Assembly (NCBI GenBank): GCA_033557465.1
Contig: CM066033.1
Coordinates: 235,106,109 to 235,170,108 of the forward strand
Direction: 5' to 3'
Source: Ichthyophis bannanicus
Lineage: Eukaryota; Chordata; Amphibia; Gymnophiona; Ichthyophiidae
DNA: 64,000 nucleotides
Each line of letters begins with the position of its first letter. The stretch's first letter is position 1. A program made the position numbers and the translations under genes. Of the stretch, positions 55,612 to 63,548 are shown piece after piece. The notes under the pieces are model-generated. The model was given only the letters and a program-made list of their open reading frames with translations. It had not been told where the DNA came from and did not search any database.

Positions 55612-56497
55612 TGTTACTCGTAAGTGTCCTCGAGTCAGTGTTGACTCCTGGCGACCCTCTGGATAGTTGACCTAAACTTTGTTCGGTCTTCAGCCAAGCA
55701 GCTCATTGTTGATAGAGTGGTATCCACTGTTATTGTCGGCCTTCCTCTTTTACAGTGACCTTCTATCTTGCCAAGCAATGTCTTTCTCCAATGATCTCTC
55801 TCTTCGCATGATGTATCTAAAGTATGAAAGTCGAAGTCTTGCCATCTGAGCTTCTAAGGAAAGCTTAGGTTTGATCTCCTCAAGTACTGATTGGTTTGTA
55901 CTTTGGGCAGACCATGATATAAACAGTATTCGTCGCCAGCATCATAATTCAAAGGCATCAATTTTCTTCCTGTCTATCTTTTTCATTGTCCAACTTTTGC
56001 ATCCACATGACGTTATTGAAAATACCATGGTCTGGACAAGTCAAATCTTGTATGAAGAGAGACATCTCTGCTCTTGAGAATCTTGCCTTCATAGCCATTC
56101 TACCAAGAGCAATACTCCTAGTCCTTTCTTTATTGATTGTTGATCCAAGTTAAAGCTATTTAAATTTCTTCTCCATCAATGATGAACTTACTGATTTTGC
56201 CAGTTGTTGGGATCTTTGTCTTCTTAAGGTTAAGGTGCAGACCCATTTTTAAGAACATATTCCTTGATCTTGAGAAGCAAATATTTCAGATCATCTTCAC
56301 TTTCAGCCAATAAAGTGGTATCATCAGCATAGCGAAGGTTGTTGATGAGTCTTCATACAGTCCTGCTTCTCTGATGATCTGTTCTATATATAAATTAAAG
56401 GTGTAGGGGGAAGTATGCAGCCTTGTCGACATCTTTGCTGATTTCAAACCATTCTGTTTCTCCTAGTTCTGTTTGAACCGTTGCTACCTGATCAATG
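55612..56497 (-). mobile_element. RTE-like LINE 3' fragment inserted in opposite orientation
   Basis: On the minus strand YADDTTLLAESEDDLKYLL (near 56330-56275) is the catalytic RT motif, followed by KSWTMKKIDRKKIDAFEL (about 56005-55950) and LSYFRYIMRRERSLEKD (about 55835-55785). The 3' end reads GGGTCGCCAGGAGTCAACAC, then TGACTCGAGGACACTTACG and a (GTT/AAC)n tail at 55612. It is 5'-truncated at 56497 and decayed. Confidence 0.75.
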
Positions 56498-56851
56498 TAA
56501 AGGGAAGCTAAAAGAGGAGAAAGAGAGGCAATCACAGAACTCAGAGATTTCCAACGTGCAGCAAGAAAAGACAAGGAGAAGTACTACAATGATGCATGCA
56601 AGGAAATAGAGTCAGAAACTATTACAGGAAGAACAAGATCGGCTTTCCTAAAGCTATGAAAGTTAAAGAAAAAATTCCAGCCTCGAATTGGAATGCTACA
56701 AGATGCTCAAGGATCTATGTTGAAAGATGCCAAGAAGATCAAGACAAGGTGGAAAGAATATACAGTCACTATACCATAAAGATCAAGTGAATCGACGACT
56801 GTTTCAACCTGCACCTTATGATCAGGACCATTGGTGATGAAAGAAGAAGTC
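56498..56851 (+). pseudogene. RTE ORF2 linker between endonuclease and RT
   Basis: The Lys/Glu-rich linker of the interrupted RTE: EKERQSQ-type then RDFQRAARKDKEKYYNDACK (56545 onward) and, in shifted phase, GMLQDAQGSMLKDAKKIKTR (56690 onward). It ends at the left LTR border. Confidence 0.6.
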
Positions 56852-57004
56852 TGTGATAAGGAAGCTTATCATAGCTCAGGTAGGAGCTATAGAAAAGATG
56901 ATGTGACTCTGAACAAGCAACCTGTCAGTTCTGGTAGAAGCAAGAAAACAGAGTTTTCACATAAAAGACTACCAGTCCCAGAATGCACCAGGTTTCCAGC
57001 AGCC

Positions 57005-57760
57005 ATGAGAGGGGCTGAAGTGAGAGAATGTGTGTGCAATCAAGAGAGCTATGAGGTAATCCCTAAGCACTCATCTCAAAGGGCAGGGCCTGATTCAACA
57101 CAGCTGCGCTGTGTTAGGGAGCAGCACACATTAGAACAGGATAAGAATAGAGCTTATTCTTCAGGAAACAGTTTCAGCAAAAGCTTCAAGGAGAGTTTGA
57201 AGAACAGCTTCAGCAAAAGCTACGCAGATAGAGAGAGAAGGAAACTCTCTGGAAGGAAGAGAAGAAAGCCCATTGGAAGGTCTGGGAGATTCCAAGGCAG
57301 TACCCATACTGGGAGGTATTCCAAATGCCAGCAGAGTCCATTGGACTGGATTCAGCCAGAGGAATGGATTGGCAGAGATAGGAATCACCAGTGGCTACCT
57401 GGAAGAGAGAAGACTGCATGTGGAAGGGACTTTCAGACCAAGGCCAGAAGGTATGTGAGAGGAGATCCAGTGTCCAGGGATCAAGATTGGAAGGCTGGAC
57501 ATCAGAATTGGATTACATATTGGCCAGGCTTTACAGAGAGGAATTATGATGGCAGGAGAGGCTCAGGTATGAACACTGATCCAGACCCTATCTATAATAG
57601 AGAATGGCAGCAAGGGAATAAGCATTCTCATGATAGTGCCTTAATGAAAGACTCATCTGTGCCAATGTATGATATTGACCCTATGATTGTTGATGAAGGG
57701 GGAGATACAGCAGATGAAACTATTTATATGGACTGTTCTCTATCTAAATGCTATTGCTAG
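57005..57760 (+). CDS. Unknown basic protein encoded inside the 5' LTR
   Basis: The frame is open from the LTR's first base and its first internal Met (MRGAEVRECVCNQ) is at 57005, giving about 251 residues. The middle is rich in Arg, Lys, Ser and Trp (RRKLSGRKRRKPIGRSGRFQ; KAGHQNWITYWPGF). The end is acidic and closes with CSLSKCYC. I see no integrase zinc motif, no DDE triad, no signal peptide and no membrane segment. The frame is the phase in which Gag-Pol enters the 3' LTR. In the 3' LTR the counterpart has a stop (CAG to TAG near 62325) and only 62385-62948 remains open. Function unknown; whether it is translated is unproven. Confidence 0.4.
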   Translation: MRGAEVRECVCNQESYEVIPKHSSQRAGPDSTQLRCVREQHTLEQDKNRAYSSGNSFSKSFKESLKNSFSKSYADRERRKLSGRKRRKPIGRSGRFQGSTHTGRYSKCQQSPLDWIQPEEWIGRDRNHQWLPGREKTACGRDFQTKARRYVRGDPVSRDQDWKAGHQNWITYWPGFTERNYDGRRGSGMNTDPDPIYNREWQQGNKHSHDSALMKDSSVPMYDIDPMIVDEGGDTADETIYMDCSLSKCYC

Positions 57761-58188
57761 TTTTCTCTGAGCAAACACATCAGCCATCACAAGGAAACCT
57801 AACTTTGTTCTTTATTTCCACTGCAAACAGCTCTTAAAGCAGGATTTGGGCTCACACAATAGCAGCCAGCCAGCTAAAGGCTTTCAGCTGGTCCATTGAT
57901 AGTAATTAGGGCTGCACCTGATTGTGTGTGTGAGCAAGGGAGAATCACTGCTGAGATCGGCGTGGAAAATAAGCAGAAGTTAACCTAACCAGCAAAGTTT
58001 ATTCTTTTCTTTGTGCCTTTGTATTTGGTACTTATTTGCTAAGAAAACATTAGCTAATTGCCTGACAAGCTGAAGGTTGTTTTCTGGTTTACTTTGTGAC
58101 TTTTTGTTATCATTTTAAACACTGCAAGCAAGTAACCTCATTTATAGTGCTATCAAGCATACATGTGCTGGCTGAATTAAACCCCATC

Positions 58189-58194
58189 AATAAA
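58189..58194 (+). promoter_or_regulatory. Polyadenylation signal in 5' LTR
   Basis: AATAAA within CATCAATAAAAGAAG; the same signal recurs at 63377-63382 in the 3' LTR, where it would serve transcript ends. Confidence 0.6.
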
Positions 58195-58362
58195 AGAAGT
58201 ATTTTATTGATCTTACCACTTGGTTTCACAACTCAAATTATTGTCATCAGCTGTGTTTGGGAGTGAATGAACTACAATACCCACAATACCTTGCAAGAAT
58301 CATATGAATATATGCATCGTCAAGATTGTGTAAGTTCTCACCCTAGGCAGCCGTCTGACAAA

Positions 58363-58380
58363 TGGCGTAGTTTTTCGGAT
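58363..58380 (+). promoter_or_regulatory. Candidate primer-binding site
   Basis: TGGCGTAGTTTTTCGG starts two bases after the 5' LTR, at the usual distance, and begins with TGG, the complement of a tRNA CCA end. I could not match it to a specific tRNA. Confidence 0.45.
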
Positions 58381-58550
58381 TGCTCTTGCACCAAGAGGAT
58401 TTACTTGTTGTGGATTACAAATAGAAGTCAAGTTTAAAGCTGTAAGAAGATTTTTTCCCTCGTCTGCACTTTGGAGGAAAAGTGGTTGTTCCAGGAAGCG
58501 GTCCCAGAGGAAAAGACCCTGTGCAAAGCTGGATTCATCACTGAGACAAG

Positions 58551-58697
58551 GTAATATGTACCTGGGCATGTCTAGTGGTGGATGTGTTTAAGCACAGGGG
58601 GTAATTGAAAAAAAAAAAAAAGTTGAAAAAAAAAAATCACACCTGGTTGGAAGGTGCTGCTCTTTGGTTTTTTTTTTTTCTCTCTTTTTTCTTGCAG
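58551..58697 (+). other. Candidate intron in the leader
   Basis: The donor GAGACAAG|GTAATATG lies at 58550/58551. A long pyrimidine tract (58664-58695) and acceptor CTTGCAG|GGG end at 58697, eight bases before the Gag start codon. Splicing would remove 147 bp, including A-rich runs. A stretch of pyrimidines could also be neutral, so RNA evidence is needed. Confidence 0.5.
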
Positions 58698-58705
58698 GGG
58701 TCAAG

Positions 58706-61700
58706 ATGGATCCGAGGGAGATGGCTCAGTGGATGGCAGCCCAATTTCGCAAGCAGCAGGAGCTATCACAGCAGGCCCAGGACACTGCTATGAAGGCCTT
58801 AATGGAACAGCAGAAACCAGTGCTTGATCTGGTGCAAGCTCTAGTTCAGCTGCAGAGCCAAAGTGGAACAGATGCAAGACCAGCAGTTAGTACTGGTACA
58901 CCACATGTGGACAATGTGGGACTCAATCAAGGGATTGGGGCATTTAATTTTGGGAAATTAACTCCAGAAGATAATATTGATGATTTTCTAGAGTCTTTTG
59001 AAAGAGTGGCACAGGCTTTAGCATGGCCAGAGACCCAGTGGGCAGTAAGGCTGGCAGCCTCATTAACTGGTGAGGCACTAGCAGCTTACAGAGCAATGCC
59101 AGCAGCCCAGGCTTTGATTTATAAGGATGTAAAGGCAGCTATTAGAGATCGCCTAGGGTTGTCTATTTCAGAGTATAGGCGAATGTTTAGAGCTGTTACA
59201 TTGAAAGTGGGTGAGACACCCAGGGCTCTGAGTCAGAGAATCAGAAGTTTAGCTGTAAAATGGTTGGAGCCTGAGCAAAAGACAGTAGAAATGTTATTAG
59301 ATATTATAATGCTGGAACAATTTATGCTTGGGGTACCTAAAGATTTGAATGTTTTTCTTATACAGCAAAATTGCCAAAATCTTGGAGAGGCAACCATGCT
59401 AGCAGAGAGATTCTTGGAAGCCACGCAGGCTTGCCATAGAATGGGTGGCCCTCTAAAGATGGATGCTGAGGCTAGATGTGCTGTATCAGAAAAGAGAATA
59501 ATTAAGAATGTTTCTGACAATGAATGTACTGTATCAAACCAGATGAGACAGTGGAATAGAAAGAAATGTTTCAAGTGTGGAAAAGTGGGACACTTAGAGA
59601 AGAGATGCCAGACACACACTAGTTTAATGGGTCTGGATTTAAAACAGCCCAAGGAAGGATTTCTTTTGATGGTTGATGTGCAGGGAATTACCACAAATGC
59701 ATTATTAGACTCTGGGGCAGACCAGAGTATGATGTCAAAAAGGCTTTGGAAGAGGATAGAGGCCCAAGAAAGATTTGTGCCTAGAACCCCTGAAAGCCAA
59801 GTTCACATCAGATGCATTCAGGGTGCTGCATCATCATATCCCACCTATAGGCTAAAGGTTAAGTGCCTAGGGAAACAAGAGGAAGTCCTGTTAGCAGTGG
59901 TGCCTAGGCTACCCTTTGATTTGGTTCTAGGAAGAGACTGGCCAAGATTTAAGCAGGGTCTAGTGGAAGGACTAGGAAAGAAGGAGGGAGAAGGTTTAAT
60001 GGTAGTAGCTCCCGGGCCTTTATTTGGAAGTCCTCAGACCCCAGCTAAAAAGATGGTTAAGCGTCCAGAAGACCAAGCTACCCCAAAGCAGATATTCGTC
60101 CTAAAGTACCATAAGGTCTCTGAGAAGGCCCAAGCTCCTAAGCGGGCAACCCCTCAGTCTGCTGGGTTTGACCTATGCAGCATAGAAAATGTGACTGTAC
60201 CTAGCCAAGGGAGAGCCCTGGTTGACACCGGTCTCCAAGTGGAAATACCAATTGGATGTTATGGGAGAGTAGCCCCAAGGTCCGGATTAGCCCTTAAATA
60301 TTTCATCGATGTGGGTGCGGGAGTAATTGATCCCGATTACAGGGGCAATATTAAAGTTCTGTTGTTTAACTTTGGACAGAATGAGTATCATGTGAAGACA
60401 GGAGACAAAATTGCCCAATTGATCTGTGAGAGGCTGGGTTTTCCACCTGTGGAGGAGGTCACATCCCTAGAGAATTCTGAACGTGGAGCCAAAGGCTTTG
60501 GTTCTACTGATGTCAAAGGGGTTAAAAGCTTAGCTGCCACCTGTGCCCGAGAGAGGGAGGTGAGTGAAGAGGATGATTTGGGACCCCAGGTATCTGATTG
60601 TAAAGAAAAATCAGAGCCCCAAATAGGTGAGGACCTGACAATGGTACAACAGGAAGAAATTAGGAAGTTGCTTAAGGAATTCCCAGATGTGTTGACACCC
60701 ATACCTGGGGAGACCCATTTGGTGGCCCATGAAATAATAACTCCACCTGGGAAATTGGTTCGTCAAAGGCCATACCGCTTGCCTGAAGCCAAAAGACAGG
60801 AGGTAGTGGCACAAGTCCAGGAGATGTTGGACATGGGGGTAATAGAGGAGTCAAACAGTCCCTGGAATAGCCCCATAGTCCTGGTGCCGAAGCCTGATGG
60901 ATCCTTAAGATTTTGTATTGACTTCCGGCAGGTAAACGCCATATCAGTTTTTGATGCATATCCAATGCCAAGAATTGAGGAGCTGCTAGACCAGCTGGGA
61001 CAGGCTCAATACTTAACCACCCTTGATATGACAAAAGGATATTGGCAAATCCCGCTCACCAGGGAGTCGAAGCCGAAAACTGCGTTCAGCACCCCCGTTG
61101 GCCTTTTCCAGTTCAAGAGGATGCCTTTCGGACTGCATGGAGCAGCGGCTACCTGCCAAAGGTTAGTGGATCAGGTACTTCGACCCCACCAAAGTTATGC
61201 TTTTGCATACATGGATGATGTCATAATCCATAGTAACACCTGGGCGGAGCATTTGAAGAGGATCAGAGCAGTCTTGTGCTCTATGAAGCAAGCGGGAATC
61301 ACTTTAAACCCGAAGAAGTGTGCCTTTGCAAATAGGGAGGTAAAATACCTAGGCCACCTAGTGGGAAGAGGAAAAATTAAACCTCTATTAAGCAAAATAG
61401 ATAGCATCAGGAATTTTCCTCCTCCAACAACCAAGAAACAACTAAGAAGTTTCTTAGGACTTATTGGATACTACCGCCGGTTTATACCGCAATTCGCAGA
61501 GAAAAGTGCCATTTTCACGGATATGCTGCGAAAGAATTGTCCAAACCAGATAAAGTGGACACCAAAAGCTGAAAAAGCGTTTTCAGTATTAAAAGAAAAA
61601 TTGTGTACAGGACCGGTACTGAAAGGAGTAGACTTCAAGAAACCCTTTCTGGTTCAAACCGATGCATCGGATGTAGGGCTAGGAGCAGTCCTATCCCAGT

Positions 61701-62206
61701 GCCATGATGGAGAGGAGCATCCTGTGATGTACCTGAGCAGGAAGTTGTCACTGGCTGAACAAAAGTATTCCACGATAGAAAAAGAGTGTTTGGCTATCAA
61801 GTGGTCAGTGGAGGCGTTAAGGTTTTACCATACAGGGAGAAAGTTCCAGTTGGTCACGGACCATGCCCCACTTAAGTGGTTGCAGCAAATGAAGAACCAC
61901 AATGCCAGGTTGACACGCTGGTACATGGCCTTACAGGCGTTTGATTTTCAGGTTGAACATCGTGCCGGGAAGTTACACAAGAATGCGGATGCACTTTCCC
62001 GTATTACGGACTGTAGAGAAGAAGTTTCACCAGTAAAACCAGTCCGTAATAACTTAAGCAGGGGGGTATGTGATAAGGAAGCTTATCATAGCTCAGGTAG
62101 GAGCTATAGAAAAGATGATGTGACTCTGAACAAGCAACCTGTCAGTTCTGGTAGAAGCAAGAATCCCAGAATGCACCAGGTTTCCAGCAGCCATGAGAGG
62201 GGCTGA
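58706..62206 (+). CDS. Gag-Pol polyprotein with dUTPase, lacking integrase
   Basis: One frame of 1166 codons from ATGGATCCGAGGGAG; an in-frame Met at 58664 lies inside the pyrimidine tract and is unlikely. Residues about 155-237 are SCAN-like (LAVKWLEPEQKTVEMLLDII, MLEQFMLGVPKDL). A CCHC knuckle is at 288-301 (CFKCGKVGHLEKRC). Protease ALLDSGADQS has its Asp at 335. dUTPase spans about 475-602: AGFDLCS (486), PRSGLALK (524), GVIDPDYRG (539), GDKIAQLI (566), RGAKGFGSTD (593). RT has YMDD at 835; RNase H has TDAS at 985 and ends HKNADALSR. The last 45 codons lie in the 3' LTR. No frameshift separates Gag from Pol and no integrase occurs anywhere. Confidence 0.93.
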   Translation: MDPREMAQWMAAQFRKQQELSQQAQDTAMKALMEQQKPVLDLVQALVQLQSQSGTDARPAVSTGTPHVDNVGLNQGIGAFNFGKLTPEDNIDDFLESFERVAQALAWPETQWAVRLAASLTGEALAAYRAMPAAQALIYKDVKAAIRDRLGLSISEYRRMFRAVTLKVGETPRALSQRIRSLAVKWLEPEQKTVEMLLDIIMLEQFMLGVPKDLNVFLIQQNCQNLGEATMLAERFLEATQACHRMGGPLKMDAEARCAVSEKRIIKNVSDNECTVSNQMRQWNRKKCFKCGKVGHLEKRCQTHTSLMGLDLKQPKEGFLLMVDVQGITTNALLDSGADQSMMSKRLWKRIEAQERFVPRTPESQVHIRCIQGAASSYPTYRLKVKCLGKQEEVLLAVVPRLPFDLVLGRDWPRFKQGLVEGLGKKEGEGLMVVAPGPLFGSPQTPAKKMVKRPEDQATPKQIFVLKYHKVSEKAQAPKRATPQSAGFDLCSIENVTVPSQGRALVDTGLQVEIPIGCYGRVAPRSGLALKYFIDVGAGVIDPDYRGNIKVLLFNFGQNEYHVKTGDKIAQLICERLGFPPVEEVTSLENSERGAKGFGSTDVKGVKSLAATCAREREVSEEDDLGPQVSDCKEKSEPQIGEDLTMVQQEEIRKLLKEFPDVLTPIPGETHLVAHEIITPPGKLVRQRPYRLPEAKRQEVVAQVQEMLDMGVIEESNSPWNSPIVLVPKPDGSLRFCIDFRQVNAISVFDAYPMPRIEELLDQLGQAQYLTTLDMTKGYWQIPLTRESKPKTAFSTPVGLFQFKRMPFGLHGAAATCQRLVDQVLRPHQSYAFAYMDDVIIHSNTWAEHLKRIRAVLCSMKQAGITLNPKKCAFANREVKYLGHLVGRGKIKPLLSKIDSIRNFPPPTTKKQLRSFLGLIGYYRRFIPQFAEKSAIFTDMLRKNCPNQIKWTPKAEKAFSVLKEKLCTGPVLKGVDFKKPFLVQTDASDVGLGAVLSQCHDGEEHPVMYLSRKLSLAEQKYSTIEKECLAIKWSVEALRFYHTGRKFQLVTDHAPLKWLQQMKNHNARLTRWYMALQAFDFQVEHRAGKLHKNADALSRITDCREEVSPVKPVRNNLSRGVCDKEAYHSSGRSYRKDDVTLNKQPVSSGRSKNPRMHQVSSSHERG
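62056..62066 (+). promoter_or_regulatory. Polypurine tract
   Basis: AAGCAGGGGGG ends two bases before the 3' LTR, where plus-strand DNA synthesis is primed in LTR elements. It is interrupted by one C and lies inside the open Pol frame, only about 50 bp after the RNase H domain. Confidence 0.7.
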
Positions 62207-63548
62207 AGTGAGAGAATGTGTGTGCAATCAAGAGAGCTATGAGGTAATCCCTAAGCACTCATCTCAAAGGGCAGGGCCTGATTCAACACAGCTGCGCTGT
62301 GTTAGGGAGCAGCACACATTAGAATAGGATAAGAATAGAGCTTATTCTTCAGGAAACAGTTTCAGCAAAAGCTTCAAGGAGAGTTTGAAGAACAGCTTCA
62401 GCAAAAGCCACGCAGATAGAGAGAGAAGGAAACTCTCTGGAAGGAAGAGAAGAAAGCCCATTGGAAGGTCTGGGAGATTCCAAGGCAGTACCCATACTGG
62501 GAGGTATTCCAAATGCCAGCAGAGTCCATTGGACTGGATTCAGCCAGAGGAATGGATTGGCAGAGATAGGAATCACCAGTGGCTACCTGGAAGAAAGAAG
62601 ACTGCATGTGGAAGGGACTTTCAGACCAAGGCCAGAAGGTATGTGAGAGGAGATCCAGTGTCCAGGGATCAAGATTGGAAGGCTGGACATCAGAATTGGA
62701 TTACATATTGGCCAGGCTTTACAGAGAGGAATTATGATGGCAGGAGAGGCTCAGGTATGAACACTGATCCAGACCCTATCTATAATAGAGAATGGCAGCA
62801 AGGGAATAAGCATTCTCATGATAGTGCCTTAATGAAAGACTCATCTGTGCCAATGTATGATATTGACCCTATGATTGTTGATGAAGGGGGAGATACAGCA
62901 GATGAAACTATTTATATGGACTGTTCTCTATCTAAATGCTATTGCTAGTTTTCTCTGAGCAAACACATCAGCCATCACAAGGAAACCTAACTTTGTTCTT
63001 TATTTCCACTGCAAACAGCTCTTAAAGCAGGATTTGGGCTCACACAATAGCAGCCAGCCAGCTAAAGGCTTTCAGCTGGTCCATTGATAGTAATTAGGGC
63101 TGCACCTGATTGTGTGTGTGAGCAAGGGAGAATCACTGCTGAGATCAGCGTGGAAAATAAGCAGAAGTTAACCTAACCAGCAAAGTTTATTCTTTTCTTT
63201 GTGCCTTTGTATTTGGTACTTATTTGCTAAGAAAACATTAGCTAATTGCCTGACAAGCTGAAGGTTGTTTTCTGGTTTACTTTGTGACTTTTTGTTATCA
63301 TTTTAAACACTGCAAGCAAGTAACCTCATTTATAGTGCTATCAAGCATACATGTGCTGGCTGAATTAAACCCCATCAATAAAAGAAGTATTTTATTGATC
63401 TTACCACTTGGTTTCACAACTCAAATTATTGTCATCAGCTGTGTTTGGGAGTGAATGAACTACAATACCCACAATACCTTGCAAGAATCATATGAATATA
63501 TGCATCGTCAAGATTGTGTAAGTTCTCACCCTAGGCAGCCGTCTGACA
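62069..63548 (+). repeat. 3' LTR (1480 bp)
   Basis: Same ends as the 5' LTR. Differences noticed: absence of 29 bp near 62163, C to T making a stop near 62325, and single changes near 62408, 62595 and 63147. Its start encodes the last 45 codons of Gag-Pol. Confidence 0.93.

Larger units (their letters stand above)
56852..58360 (+). repeat. 5' LTR (1509 bp)
   Basis: TG...CA ends; AATAAA signal at 58189-58194; a long open frame through its first 900 bp. It has 29 bp (around 56948-56978) that the 3' LTR lacks. Long for a vertebrate gypsy LTR. Confidence 0.93.
56852..63548 (+). mobile_element. Ty3/gypsy-type LTR retrotransposon with dUTPase, no integrase
   Basis: LTRs 56852-58360 and 62069-63548 start TGTGATAAGG and end GTCTGACA. 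The 4-bp duplication AGTC flanks them (56848-56851, 63549-63552). Between are a leader with a possible primer-binding site and intron, one long Gag-Pol frame, and a polypurine tract against the 3' LTR. The order is Gag, CCHC, protease, dUTPase, RT, RNase H. No integrase or envelope is present. The LTRs differ by one 29-bp indel and about four substitutions that I could see, so the insertion is young. It interrupts an RTE LINE. Confidence 0.93.

Noticed and set aside
57161..57419. Minus-strand frames in the 5' LTR, repeated in the 3' LTR
   Set aside because: Present in both LTRs only because the LTRs are nearly identical. Short, with no domain and antisense to the transcript.
59233..59694. Minus-strand 153-codon frame
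   Set aside because: Antisense to Gag and the CCHC region; no domain and no independent evidence.
62069..63548. Envelope gene or integrase hidden in or near the 3' LTR
   Set aside because: I checked for a signal peptide, membrane segment, HHCC and DDE patterns in the frames of the LTR and found none.
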